NCBI GenBank assembly: GCA_030949705.1
Contig: JAUZSF010000018.1
Span: forward strand, 1 to 64,000
DNA: 64,000 nucleotides
Direction of reading: 5' to 3'
DNA from: Robiginitomaculum sp.
GTDB taxonomy: Bacteria > Pseudomonadota > Alphaproteobacteria > Caulobacterales > Maricaulaceae
In this document: positions 8,396 through 19,064 of the stretch, piece after piece
Position numbering within the stretch: the stretch's first letter is position 1
Layout: each line of letters begins with the position of its first letter
Notes under the pieces: model-generated
The model's database searches: none
Told to the model about the DNA's origin: nothing
What the model saw: the letters and a program-made list of their open reading frames with translations, nothing else
Made by a program: the position numbers and the translations under genes

Positions 8396-9927
8396 ATGGA
8401 TATCCGTGCGGCGGAAGTTTCTGCAATCCTCAAAAAACAAATTAAAGGCTATGGCACCAAGGCGAAAGTCTCGGACGTTGGCCAGGTGCTGTCCGTTGGG
8501 GACGGTATTGCCCGGGTTTATGGCCTGGATGAAGTGCAAGCCGGGGAAATGGTTGAATTTCCGGGCGGCATCAAAGGCATGGCGCTGAACCTGGAAAGCG
8601 ACAATGTCGGCGTCGTGATCTTTGGGGAAGACCGCAGCATTCGCGAAGGCGATACGGTCAAACGTCTTGGCGAAATTGTGGACGTGCCGGTGGGCAAGGA
8701 ATTGCTGGGCCGTGTGGTCAACGCCCTGGGCGAGCCGATCGACGGCAAAGGCCCGATCAAAACCAAGAAACGCGCCCGTGTGGACGTCAAGGCCCCGGGC
8801 ATTATCCCCCCGGAAATCCGTGCACGAGCCAATGGCCACTGGCATCAAGGCCATTGACGCCCTGATCCCCATTGGCCGGGGTCAGCGCGAGCTGATCATT
8901 GGTGACCGCCAGACCGGCAAAACCGCCATCGCCGTTGATGCGATTTTGAACCAGAAAGAAGTCAATCAGAGCGATGATGAGAGCAAGAAGCTCTATTGCA
9001 TCTACGTGGCCATTGGCCAGAAACGCTCCACGGTGGCGCAGATTGTAAAAACCCTCGAAGAAAATGGCGCCATGGAATATTCCATCGTTGTGGCCGCCAC
9101 CGCCTCCGAGCCGGCTCCACTGCAATATCTGGCACCGTTTACCGGTTGCGCTATGGGCGAATTTTTCCGTGATAACGCCATGCACGCTTTGATCGTGTAT
9201 GATGATCTGTCCAAACAGGCCGTAGCCTATCGCCAGATGTCCTTACTTCTGCGTCGTCCGCCAGGCCGTGAAGCCTATCCCGGTGATGTGTTCTATCTGC
9301 ATTCGCGTCTTCTGGAACGCGCTGCCAAGCTCAGTGACGAGCACGGCGGTGGTTCGCTGACCGCCTTGCCGATTATTGAAACCCAGGCCAATGACGTGTC
9401 CGCCTATATCCCGACCAATGTGATTTCGATCACCGATGGTCAGATCTTTTTGGAAACCGACCTTTTCTATCAGGGCATTCGCCCGGCAGTGAATGTCGGC
9501 CTGTCGGTTAGCCGGGTGGGCTCCTCCGCACAAACCAAGATCATGAAAAAAGGTGGCCGGCCCGGTTAAGGGTGAATTGGCACAGTATCGTGAAATGGCG
9601 GCTTTTGCTAAATTTGGCTCAGACCTTGATGCTTCTACCCAGGCCATGTTGGCTCGGGGTGAACGCCTGACGGAACTTTTGAAACAGCCGCAATTCTCAC
9701 CGCTCTCCATGGCCGAAGAATCCTGCATGATTTATGCGGGGACGCGGGGCTATCTGGATGGCATCGACGTTGCTGATGTTCAGCGATATGAAGAAGAACT
9801 GCTTTTGAACCTGCATGCCGATCACAAGGATCTGTTGGACGAAATCACCAAGGAACAGGCCCTGACCGACAGTATTGAGAGCAAGCTCAAAGCCGCCCTT
9901 GAGGCCTTTACCAAGCGCTTTGCATAA
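8396..9927 (+). CDS. atpA: ATP synthase F1 subunit alpha (two apparent single-base insertions)
   Basis: Non-catalytic nucleotide-binding alpha subunit of F1. Three reading frames together give one collinear Atp[21 protein letters not shown] to VDVKAPGII in frame one; [20 protein letters not shown], Walker [28 protein letters not shown] and the alpha signature up to AQTKIMKK in frame two; [14 protein letters not shown] to the end in frame three. The first break is a run of six C near 8806-8811 (five gives [10 protein letters not shown]); the second is a run of six A near 9546-9551 (five gives [12 protein letters not shown]). The span of 1532 nt minus two is 510 codons, or 509 residues, the normal size. 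AtpA is a core respiratory subunit and its neighbours are intact, so sequencing error is the likeliest cause. Confidence 0.93.
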
Positions 9928-9952
9928 CCTCAGGGTATAAAGGAAGAGTCCC

Positions 9953-10840
9953 ATGGCGAGTTTGAAGGAATTCCGCGATCGTATTGATAGCGTGAAATCC
10001 ATTCAGAAAATCACCAAGGCCATGCAGATGGTGGCCGCAGCCAAATTGCGCCGGGCGCAAGAGGCCGTTGAGGCCGCCCGCCCCTATGCCGCGCGGATGA
10101 GCGCGGTGGTTGGTAATCTGTCATCGGCCATGGACGGGCGCCCAGGCGCGCCTGAACTGTTGGTGGGTACGGGCAAAAGCGATGTGCACCTGTTGGTGGT
10201 GGCCAGCGCAGACCGAGGCTTGTGCGGCGGCTTTAACAGCCAGATTGCCCGCCATGCCCGTGCCGAGGTTTCCCGCCTGGTCCAGGAAGGCAAGACCGTC
10301 AAAATTCTCTGTGTGGGTGTCAAAGCTGCCGACCAGCTGAAACGAATTTACGAAGACAAGATTATCGAAATCATTTCCTTGCGCGAACACAAGGACATAG
10401 ACAGCACGGTTGCCGCCGATATATCGGCGCGTATTCTGCATATGTTCGAAGCCGGTGAATTTGATGTCTGTACCCTGGTATTTTCGCGCTTTAAGTCGGT
10501 GATCTCGCAGATTCCGACCGCGCAAACCCTGATCCCGGCCATGCAATCGCTCGACCAAGAGGTGGCGGCCCCTGACCTTGGCGGCGCGGCCTATGATTAC
10601 GAACCCGATGAAGAAGACATCTTAAAAGTTCTGCTGCCCCGGAACCTGACCACACAGATTTTTCAAGCCTTGCTGGAAAATGTGGCCGGTGAAATGGGCG
10701 CAAAAATGTCGGCCATGGATAACTCCACCCGCAATGCCGGTGAAATGATCGACAAATTATCGCTGCAATACAACCGCAAACGCCAGAGCATGATCACCAC
10801 TGAACTGATCGAAATTATTGCCGGCGCCGAAGCCGTATAG
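9953..10840 (+). CDS. atpG: ATP synthase F1 subunit gamma
   Basis: Central rotor shaft of F1, 295 residues. The N-terminal helix [24 protein letters not shown] with KLRRAQEA and the C-terminal helix ending [21 protein letters not shown] form the coiled-coil shaft; the central [14 protein letters not shown] is a gamma signature. An AGGAAG ribosome site precedes the ATG. It lies 25 bases after atpA and about 40 before atpD in the same operon. Confidence 0.96.
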   Translation: MASLKEFRDRIDSVKSIQKITKAMQMVAAAKLRRAQEAVEAARPYAARMSAVVGNLSSAMDGRPGAPELLVGTGKSDVHLLVVASADRGLCGGFNSQIARHARAEVSRLVQEGKTVKILCVGVKAADQLKRIYEDKIIEIISLREHKDIDSTVAADISARILHMFEAGEFDVCTLVFSRFKSVISQIPTAQTLIPAMQSLDQEVAAPDLGGAAYDYEPDEEDILKVLLPRNLTTQIFQALLENVAGEMGAKMSAMDNSTRNAGEMIDKLSLQYNRKRQSMITTELIEIIAGAEAV

Positions 10841-12343
<1,503 letters not shown>

Positions 12344-12547
12344 ATGGCTAGCGCTGAACGTGCGCTGAGACTGGCGGACTGCATCAATGATGTCTGTCCC
12401 TGGTCCGGCGATCCGGTCAGCAAGGATGCCTTGAGTACTTATCGCGGCGAAGTGGTTGGCTTTTGCAATCCCGGATGCCGCGACAAATTTGAAAAGGCGA
12501 TCAGCCTTTTCGAGACCAAATTAAAGCGTGCGAAAGCACAAGGGTAA
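12344..12547 (+). CDS. Small YHS-like cysteine protein inserted between atpD and atpC
   Basis: 67-residue protein whose ATG directly abuts the atpD stop (TAAATG). The core CPWSGDPVSKDALSTYRG followed by VVGFCNPGCRDKFEKAI resembles the YHS/TRASH metal-binding fold: CPxxGxPV, an aromatic-Gly turn, then FCNPxCRxxF. It has three cysteines in that core and one further N-terminal cysteine (RLADCINDV). There is no signal peptide or membrane segment, so it should be cytosolic. It is cotranscribed with the F1 genes and probably translationally coupled to atpD; atpC follows five bases after its stop. I do not know its function; a metal or redox-sensing role, or an assembly role for ATP synthase, is only inference. 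The tight packing argues that it is expressed. Confidence 0.8.
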   Translation: MASAERALRLADCINDVCPWSGDPVSKDALSTYRGEVVGFCNPGCRDKFEKAISLFETKLKRAKAQG

Positions 12548-12552
12548 GCGCT

Positions 12553-12954
12553 ATGGCGGCTAAATTGAAATTCTCACTGGTTTCCCCGGAAAAGGAATTG
12601 TTTTCCGGGGAAGTGGACGGCGTGGATGTGCCCGGCGAAGAGGGTGATTTTGGGGTTCTGCCTAATCACGCGCCGGTCATGACCACTATCCGCATGGGCA
12701 CCATCGCCATCAAAGACGGACAAGACACCCGCCGTATGTTTTTGCGCGGCGGCTTTGCTGATGTCACCCCCGATGGGCTGATTATTCTGGCCGAGGAAGC
12801 GGTGGATATTGCCGATCTGGATGCAGAAAAGCTGTCCATCGATCTGCGAAATGCCGAAGAAGATCTGCGCGACGCCAAAACTGATGAAAAACGCGCTGCC
12901 GCCAGCGACCGGCTGGAATATGTGCGTGGCCTTTCCGAAGCCCTGGCCAGCTAA
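12553..12954 (+). CDS. atpC: ATP synthase F1 subunit epsilon
   Basis: Epsilon subunit, 133 residues, with the N-terminal beta-sandwich (KLKFSLVSPEKELFSGEVDGV, PGEEGDFGVLPNHAPVMTTI) and the C-terminal two-helix inhibitory segment. It couples gamma rotation to F0 and can inhibit ATP hydrolysis. Last gene of the atp operon. A short inverted repeat GGCCAG/CTGGCC spans its stop codon but lacks a T-run, so no clear terminator is called. Confidence 0.95.
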   Translation: MAAKLKFSLVSPEKELFSGEVDGVDVPGEEGDFGVLPNHAPVMTTIRMGTIAIKDGQDTRRMFLRGGFADVTPDGLIILAEEAVDIADLDAEKLSIDLRNAEEDLRDAKTDEKRAAASDRLEYVRGLSEALAS

Positions 12955-13020
12955 GACTGGCCCTAGCGGTGCCTAACTCGCGGGTCTGGCCATCGTCGTA
13001 TGGCTGTCCCTTTTACACGA

Positions 13021-14175
13021 TCAGGCCCCTTGAAAAATTTCAATCTCTGTGGGGTGCGCCATTGCCGCGCCAAAATAGTGCGTGCCCAAGTCCCCCTTTC
13101 CGTCCGGCCTGTGTACCTTGACCAATTGTTCTTGTCCCTGGGCAAAATCTGGCAAAGCCTCCCCTGTGCGCGGCATTTCAAATTCCACCCATACACACTC
13201 TTTATCCGCCCAAGGGCCGTTAAAGGTATCAGCAATAGCGCGGCACAAAGTGGTATAATGATCATCGTCCAGATAACAGCTGGCCACCGTATTGAACACC
13301 ACCACCATGGGCGTGTTGGCAAAGCTTCGTGCGGATAAATGCTTTACGCAGGCCACCATATCGCCGCGCTCAAAGCATAAATCATACTGGTCTTGCGTTT
13401 TGATCGCGGCGCGCAGACGGGCAAGGCGCGGCGCATTATCTGGCCAGATCAAGGCCTCCAGAATACGTTTCTGGTTTTCTTGCCGACAATCCAGCGGATT
13501 AAGGTCACAGCCGATACGGCGGGTGATGGCGGCACTTAACGCTGGCATATCGGCCAGCGAGGCAAAGGCCTGTTCTGCGCCCGCACCGCCCAGCGTAACC
13601 TCAAAGTTCGGGTCCCCTTCTTGTGCCCAGACCCGTTCTGCCGGGCCGTGCACCCGATAACCATACCCATCAGCCACCAGCCCAAGACCCGCACTGCACC
13701 CCAGCTCGATCAAAGTGATGTCAGGCCGTGCCTTTTGCCAGTACGCCAACACCGGCAATAGCCAGGCCAGCCCGCGGGAGGTTTCGTTGGTCTGTATCGT
13801 CTCTTGCGATAAAAATGGCACCATGTGCCGATGCCGATCACCCAGCACCTGGCTGACCGCATTGCCCAGTGCCTCGCTTTGCGATGGTGAAAAATCCCCA
13901 CCACAACTGGCATAAAAACGCGACAGTTCAGGGGCATTGCCTTGCAAAACCTGTTCATGAATGGCCCCCGCCAGCAAAAGCGGGCGTTCGAACCAGGCGG
14001 TGAAACTGCGCCCGGCCCAGCAATGATCCACCGTTTCAAAAAAAACCTGCAGGTCCGGATCTGCCCGCCCATCGGCACGATCCTGATAAAGGGCCGCCAA
14101 ATGTGTATAGAGCGCCGCGTATAGCGGGGAGGTTTTCTGGCAATAATCGGCTTGTAAACGCAGATCGTCGATCAT
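13021..14175 (-). CDS. DUF2332 family protein
   Basis: 384-residue protein matching the DUF2332 family in overall layout: an N-terminal helical part (ALYTHLAALYQDRADG), then LIELGCSAGLGLVADGYGY, which looks like a Rossmann methyltransferase-type glycine loop, IGCDLNPLD as a possible acidic second strand, and later MVVVFNTVASCYLDDDHY. No catalytic role is established for the family. A SAM-dependent methyltransferase-like fold is inference from the ELGCSAG motif. Cytosolic, no signal peptide. It is convergent with the atp operon and 30 bases downstream of the nitroreductase-like gene on the same strand, so the two may share a transcript. Confidence 0.8.
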   Translation of the reverse strand: MIDDLRLQADYCQKTSPLYAALYTHLAALYQDRADGRADPDLQVFFETVDHCWAGRSFTAWFERPLLLAGAIHEQVLQGNAPELSRFYASCGGDFSPSQSEALGNAVSQVLGDRHRHMVPFLSQETIQTNETSRGLAWLLPVLAYWQKARPDITLIELGCSAGLGLVADGYGYRVHGPAERVWAQEGDPNFEVTLGGAGAEQAFASLADMPALSAAITRRIGCDLNPLDCRQENQKRILEALIWPDNAPRLARLRAAIKTQDQYDLCFERGDMVACVKHLSARSFANTPMVVVFNTVASCYLDDDHYTTLCRAIADTFNGPWADKECVWVEFEMPRTGEALPDFAQGQEQLVKVHRPDGKGDLGTHYFGAAMAHPTEIEIFQGA

Positions 14176-14205
14176 GATATTGCTCCATCATGCTCACTCC
14201 CTACG

Positions 14206-14904
14206 TTATTTAAACTCGGCGATTTCTTCGAGCGCCTTGCGGGTGATGTCCGGCACCATAGCATGATCATCCGGGTAACCGGCAACGATAATCATGACGG
14301 CCCGTTCGTTTTTTGGACGGTCCAACAAATCACGCAGAAAATTCATCGGGCTGGGGGTATGGGTCAGGGTAGCCAGACCTGCATGGTGCAAGCTGGCAAT
14401 CAGCAAGCCACAAGCCAGACCAACGCTTTCATGGATGTAATAGTTTTTACGGCGCTTGCCGGTATCCGGATCAAGGCTGTAATTTTGCTGGAACACCACA
14501 ATCAGCCAAGGCGCCGTTTCCAAAAATGGCTTGTGTTCATTGGTACCCAGATGTTCAAGATCACGCAGCCATTCCTCGCCGGCCTTACCGGCGTAAAAGG
14601 CTTTTTCTTCTTTTTCAGCCGCCACCCGGATTTGCGCTTTGGTCTTCGAATCATTAATCGCCACAAAAAACCAGGGCTGTTTATTAGCCCCCGACGGGGC
14701 ACTACCGGCGGTACGAATGGCATATTCGATAATCTTTTGTGGTATGGCCTCGTTGGAAAAGTCCCGCACGGTTCGTCGCGATCGCATGTCTTCATAGAAA
14801 GCCCGCGCTCGTTCCTCCATGGTTTCAACCTCTCTGTGCGGTGGTTTTTCCAACGGGACAAAGTGTGCATGAGGTATTGATTGCAAAGAGATTTCTCCGT
14901 TCAT
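14206..14904 (-). CDS. Nitroreductase-superfamily flavoprotein, iodotyrosine-deiodinase-like
   Basis: 232-residue FMN-binding nitroreductase fold: RSRRTVRDFSNEAIP (FMN phosphate binding), GSAPSGANKQPWFFVAI, and a C-terminal MIIVAGYPDD. It resembles iodotyrosine deiodinase more than generic nitroreductases. The three substrate-clamping residues of IYD are present with identical spacing (Glu100, Tyr104 and Lys125 in EKAFY and TNEHK), within a helix-lid region EEWLRDLEHLGTNEHKPFLETAP. It would therefore be predicted to reduce halogenated tyrosines or similar phenols using FMN; this is family inference. Start MNGEISLQ. The promoter region is shared divergently with the large SEL1 protein. No halide-handling genes are adjacent. 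Confidence 0.88.
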   Translation of the reverse strand: MNGEISLQSIPHAHFVPLEKPPHREVETMEERARAFYEDMRSRRTVRDFSNEAIPQKIIEYAIRTAGSAPSGANKQPWFFVAINDSKTKAQIRVAAEKEEKAFYAGKAGEEWLRDLEHLGTNEHKPFLETAPWLIVVFQQNYSLDPDTGKRRKNYYIHESVGLACGLLIASLHHAGLATLTHTPSPMNFLRDLLDRPKNERAVMIIVAGYPDDHAMVPDITRKALEEIAEFK

Positions 14905-15082
14905 TGTATGAAGATCGGTTAACCATATTTACGTGATCTTAACGCTATCGGTGCATTTGTTAACCAAGATTGACGAGGGGTTACCAGGGTGTGTCCGGTG
15001 GTATTGCCCGTATATTGTGTGTCTTACCGCATATTTACACCTTATCTAGGTGTGACTAACTTAAGACTTATGGAATAGGGGA

Positions 15083-18000
15083 GTGATTCGGATGGCCACC
15101 GGCCCGTGGAGCGTTAAAGGCATTGATCCGCGCGCGCGCGAAGCTGCCAAAGCCGCTGCCCAGCGCGAGGGCCTGACCCTAGGCGAATGGATGAACCAGC
15201 GCCTGCTGCCAGAAAACCCGGCGGAAGGGCACACCCCATATAACCGGGCGCAACCCAATGGTGAATCCTATGACCGTTCCCGGTTTGGCGCCCCCAATGC
15301 CCTGTCCATTTTTAACGGCACAAATGAACACCGTGATCTGCATGGCATTGTCGAAGAACTGACCGCCCGCCTGGAAGCTGCCGAACGACGTAGCACCCTG
15401 GCCATTACCGGCATTGATCAATCCGTGCTGGGCATGCTGACGCGTCTGGAAAGCGTGGAAAAAGTAAATGGTGAATTATCCAGCAAACTGGATAGCTCAC
15501 TAAAAACCCTTGAGACCGTGGTAACAAAATCACGCAATGAAATTGACCGGGTGGTGAGCAAGGTGGATCGCGCCACCGAAGATTCAGCCCGGCGCATAGA
15601 TACGGTTGCTGAGCACACAGAACTGCAATTGGGCCGCGCCCGTCATGAGCTTTCCAAAGAACTGGAACTGGTCAATACGCGCTCTGACGAACTGAGCCAG
15701 CGTCTGAGTGCCGCCGAACGTATGACCGATAATGCGGTACGCACGCTGGAGGCCAGTTTTGCTTCGGTGGATGAACGGCTGCGCCGCACCGAAAAGAAAC
15801 TGGAAGAGAACAGCGCCGCCGGCCTGTCCGAGACCTTTAACCGGCGGTTCAAGAGCCTCAGCGAAGAACTCATTCAGGTGGTTGCCCAGACCCGTGGCCA
15901 GTTGGCCGCCCAGATTGAAGCTCAGGCCGCCGCCCCGCGCATGGAACAATTCGAAGCCTCCTTGCGTGAAGTTCGTGGCCATATTGCCAATGCAGAACGT
16001 CGCCATGCCGATACTCTGGAACGCATTGCCCGCGAAGTTGGCAAGCTGGGCGGTGCCATTGATCACCGTTTTTCAGAAGCCGAACGTAATACCGCGATCA
16101 GTCTGGATAAGATGCTGGATGCCCGCTTTAGAGATTTTCAAAATGATCACGCCACCGCCATTGATAAAATCGGTGATGGCATGACCGGGGCCATTACCCG
16201 TCTGGAAGAAAAGTTCAATACGCTGGAGAGACAACGCAGCACAGAGGACAGTCTGGAGGCACGTATTCTTGCCTCCGAAGAGCGGACCGCCAAAATGGTC
16301 GAAGATGCCTTGCAGCGACTGCAAGATCGTTTGGACAGCAATGCCAGACAAGAACAGGAAGAAGATTCACCAGTACAAAAAGCCATGATGGCTCTGGCCT
16401 CCCGTTTGGAAGCTCTGGAAAGTGCCAATCAGGCTCCCCCTCCGTTTGACCCTACCGTAAACACCGAGTCCCCCGCCTCCACCAGGGACGAGACGGCCAG
16501 CGCTGATCTGAATCCTGCCCTGGAAGAAGTATTACGCCCCCCCCATCATTTTGCTGAAGATGCCCCTCCCTCTTTACCACCGCTATCGACAGACGCTCCC
16601 AATGAGATTGATGACGGCCTTGAGGAAATGCTGGGTCAGGACTTTTCCTCTATGCCCGATGGTATTGACGAGTCTGTAATTTCTCCGATCTATGGCCCTG
16701 GTGACAACAGCCAGTATGCCCCCGCTGGTGCCACGGCAGATGCCCGTTTTGTGGCGGCTGCCAGGCGTTCTGTACGCATGTCCGGGGCAGAAAACCCGCC
16801 GTCCCATGAAAACCACCCCTCTGCCCCTGGCGGCTCGCGCAAGCTGCTTATGGCGGCCAGCTTTATGGCAATTATCGCCATTATCGGTGTGGCCGGCGGC
16901 ATTACATTTCTGGAATTTGGCAAAAGCGCCAACGGCAATGCCCCCGGCAGCGCCACCGCATCCAATCTGGGCTGGGATGCCTTGATTGATGGTACGGAAG
17001 CCCCCGTACAAAGCGCCCAGAACAATGAACCGGCCCCTGTCGGCAAGACGACAGACCCGGGGAATGATACTGCCGAGGCCCTTGATGGGCCCGCCTATGC
17101 TTCCCCCCCTTCACATATGGCCAAGGCCGATACGACCACCACTCCGCCCAAGGCCCAGGTTAAACCCACCGTGCAACACAAACCGGCACGCCCGGCGCCA
17201 CAGAACAGCGGGCCAACGCGCCAGGCCGCCAATCACCCCCGTGATGCCCGTCCCAAATCACAGCCCACCACACCGGTTAGCGTGGCCCCATTGGCGCAAC
17301 AAACCAAAACCGCTGCGATCTCCAGAGCCACACCTGTACGCCAACAAACAACCAATATCAGTGCAACCGGACGTCTTAGCATTCAACAAGCCGCCGCCAA
17401 TGGAGACCCCATTGCCCAATTCCAGCTAGCATCCGCCAAACTGGATGCCGGTGATACAAAGGATGGCGTCGCCCTGATGCGTCAGGCCGCCAATCGAGGG
17501 CTGCCCATTGCGCAATATCGTCTGGGCAAGCTGTATGAAGAAGGTACCGGCGTGCCCAAAGACTTGACCGAAAGTCGACGCTGGACAGAACGGGCCGCCA
17601 ATGGCGGCAATCGCCGGGCGATGCATAATCTGGCCATGATGTATGCCGAGGGCAGTAGCGTACCGCAAAGCTATGAAACTGCCGCCAAATGGTTTCAGGA
17701 AGCGGCCCGTATGGGGTTAACCAATTCCCAGTACAATCTGGCGTTTTTGTATGAACAGGGCCTGGGCGTTCCCGAATCCCTTGCCCAGGCCTATGCCTGG
17801 TATTCCATCGCCGCCAAAGCCGGAGATAAGGGCGCCAAGGAACGGGCCGATGAAATCGGGGCCACCTTGCCCAGCAGTGCAAAAAATGAGGCCAACACCA
17901 TCATTGCCAATTTCCGTCCCCGGCCACTGGACCTAGCGGCCAATGGTGTATTTCGCAATGTGAGCTGGGCCAGACCCCAGCTTAATACCGCCCCCAATAT

Positions 18001-18178
18001 TGCCCGGGCACAGATTTTATTGGCCCGGCTTGGCTATAAACCTGGCCCCGCGGACGGCAATCCCGGCAAGGCCACCCGCAATGCCATTATCGCTTATGAG
18101 CGAGATCAAGGACTGGCCCAGACCGGCCGGATCGATTCTGCCCTGCTTGCCAAACTGGAAAATTCCGCCGTCAATTAG
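15083..18178 (+). CDS. Large coiled-coil / SEL1-repeat / peptidoglycan-binding protein (PodJ-like)
   Basis: 1031 residues. It begins with PWSVKGIDPRAREAAKAAA and GLTLGEWMNQRL, the N-terminal motif of alphaproteobacterial PodJ-like localization factors. A long coiled coil follows (about 95-450), then an acidic/proline-rich linker, one transmembrane segment (about 588-610, LLMAASFMAIIAIIGVAGG), a Pro/Thr-rich periplasmic linker, three to four SEL1 repeats (about 763-900, e.g. AQYRLGKLYEEGTGVPKD), and a C-terminal peptidoglycan-binding domain (about 970-1027, LLARLGYKPGPADGNPGKATR). A cytoplasmic scaffold tied to the cell wall is implied, plausibly a polarity determinant. GTG at 15083 is the ORF-track start; ATG at 15092 is equally credible. 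Several TTAAC half sites lie upstream. Not in an operon. Confidence 0.85.
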   Translation: MIRMATGPWSVKGIDPRAREAAKAAAQREGLTLGEWMNQRLLPENPAEGHTPYNRAQPNGESYDRSRFGAPNALSIFNGTNEHRDLHGIVEELTARLEAAERRSTLAITGIDQSVLGMLTRLESVEKVNGELSSKLDSSLKTLETVVTKSRNEIDRVVSKVDRATEDSARRIDTVAEHTELQLGRARHELSKELELVNTRSDELSQRLSAAERMTDNAVRTLEASFASVDERLRRTEKKLEENSAAGLSETFNRRFKSLSEELIQVVAQTRGQLAAQIEAQAAAPRMEQFEASLREVRGHIANAERRHADTLERIAREVGKLGGAIDHRFSEAERNTAISLDKMLDARFRDFQNDHATAIDKIGDGMTGAITRLEEKFNTLERQRSTEDSLEARILASEERTAKMVEDALQRLQDRLDSNARQEQEEDSPVQKAMMALASRLEALESANQAPPPFDPTVNTESPASTRDETASADLNPALEEVLRPPHHFAEDAPPSLPPLSTDAPNEIDDGLEEMLGQDFSSMPDGIDESVISPIYGPGDNSQYAPAGATADARFVAAARRSVRMSGAENPPSHENHPSAPGGSRKLLMAASFMAIIAIIGVAGGITFLEFGKSANGNAPGSATASNLGWDALIDGTEAPVQSAQNNEPAPVGKTTDPGNDTAEALDGPAYASPPSHMAKADTTTTPPKAQVKPTVQHKPARPAPQNSGPTRQAANHPRDARPKSQPTTPVSVAPLAQQTKTAAISRATPVRQQTTNISATGRLSIQQAAANGDPIAQFQLASAKLDAGDTKDGVALMRQAANRGLPIAQYRLGKLYEEGTGVPKDLTESRRWTERAANGGNRRAMHNLAMMYAEGSSVPQSYETAAKWFQEAARMGLTNSQYNLAFLYEQGLGVPESLAQAYAWYSIAAKAGDKGAKERADEIGATLPSSAKNEANTIIANFRPRPLDLAANGVFRNVSWARPQLNTAPNIARAQILLARLGYKPGPADGNPGKATRNAIIAYERDQGLAQTGRIDSALLAKLENSAVN

Positions 18179-18227
18179 TGGTTTAAGACCCGCGCTTTTC
18201 CTGATCCCGCGCTGGGCCTTTGTCTGC

Positions 18228-18335
18228 ATGACCGTCGGCATCGCTTTGTAGATTGTTGTTGCGATTGGCTATTCATTTTTGATCTGGAAAAATGATCCGA
18301 AGCGCGAGCCCCTGATACCCGAGAAAGCCAGTTAG
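18228..18335 (+). pseudogene. Possible remnant of a small membrane-protein ORF with in-frame TAG
   Basis: The reading frame starting ATG 18228 gives MTVGIAL, a TAG, then IVVAIGYSFLIWKNDPKREP and a second stop at 18333. A hydrophobic helix followed by a basic tail looks protein-like, but the stop codon in the middle and the lack of a ribosome site make expression unlikely. It may be a decayed small gene or chance. Confidence 0.25.
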
Positions 18336-18898
18336 GCGGTTTCTTTCTTGCTCATTTTGGCACGTACAATCTGGACAATGACGGCGAGCACCACCAACCC
18401 GATCGCAATCAACGGCAAGATGGCCTTGGCCTTTTCGCCGCCAACCTCGCCCAGAGCATGGAAAAGACCAAACAGCAACGCCCCATAAAGCGTACCCGAC
18501 AAGACAACCCACACGGCAAAATACCCAAAGGGTGCTTTAAAAAATCCCGCGGCCACATAGGTAGGAATGCGCGTGCCCGGGATAAACCGCACCGCCAGCA
18601 AGGTGGGGGCCAGCCGCTTTAACACTTTGTCGCGGGCCGCCTGCACCCCTTCGCGGGCGGCAAAGCGTTCGGCCCAGTGCCGGGTGCGCGCGGCACGGCC
18701 AGCCCAGTATTTCCACAAATCACTGGCGCTCAGGCCCACAATCAACGAGGCAAACAGCCAGGCCGGCTCGCCCAGCCCCATGGAGGAGGCCGATGCCGCC
18801 CCGATTACCGCCGCATCTTCCTGGATAAACGGGGCCAACAGCAAAAAAGCATAAATCCCCCATGGGTAGGCTGCCAAAGCGGCCTCTAGAGCGTGCAT
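18332..18898 (-). CDS. DedA/VTT family membrane protein
   Basis: About 188 residues with the SNARE-associated/VTT domain: re-entrant helices around APFIQEDAAVIGAASA and RFIPGTRIPTYVAAGFFKAPFGYF, then a C-terminal TM helix and the basic tail RAKMSKKETA. DedA proteins are inner-membrane proteins linked to undecaprenyl-phosphate or phospholipid scrambling and membrane-potential homeostasis. The motif R-x-[IL]-P-G-T-R-I-P is conserved. The start at 18898 (MHALEAALAAYPWG) follows AAAGGACAG and was preferred over the ORF-track start at 18922. The exact substrate is unknown. Monocistronic, convergent with the SEL1 gene and divergent from argG. Confidence 0.85.
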   Translation of the reverse strand: MHALEAALAAYPWGIYAFLLLAPFIQEDAAVIGAASASSMGLGEPAWLFASLIVGLSASDLWKYWAGRAARTRHWAERFAAREGVQAARDKVLKRLAPTLLAVRFIPGTRIPTYVAAGFFKAPFGYFAVWVVLSGTLYGALLFGLFHALGEVGGEKAKAILPLIAIGLVVLAVIVQIVRAKMSKKETA

Positions 18899-19064
18899 GG
18901 AGTCTGTCCTTTGCCAACACACCGGCCAGGCTATGCCGACCCGTCTCCAAACACATTTATGTGGTTTTGGCGGGCAATTCCAGCCACCAAGTGGAATTAC
19001 GCATTGACTTTCAGAGCAATTGCGTCATTTCCACATCATACTCACTTTTTTTCGGAGAGCGAAC

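Noticed and set aside
14905-15082. CtrA site upstream of the SEL1 protein
   Set aside because: Several TTAAC half sites occur but none has the TTAA-N7-TTAA spacing.
18228-18335. Selenocysteine- or readthrough-type small ORF with TAG
   Set aside because: TAG is not a selenocysteine codon, there is no ribosome site, and the frame is short; listed only as a possible remnant.
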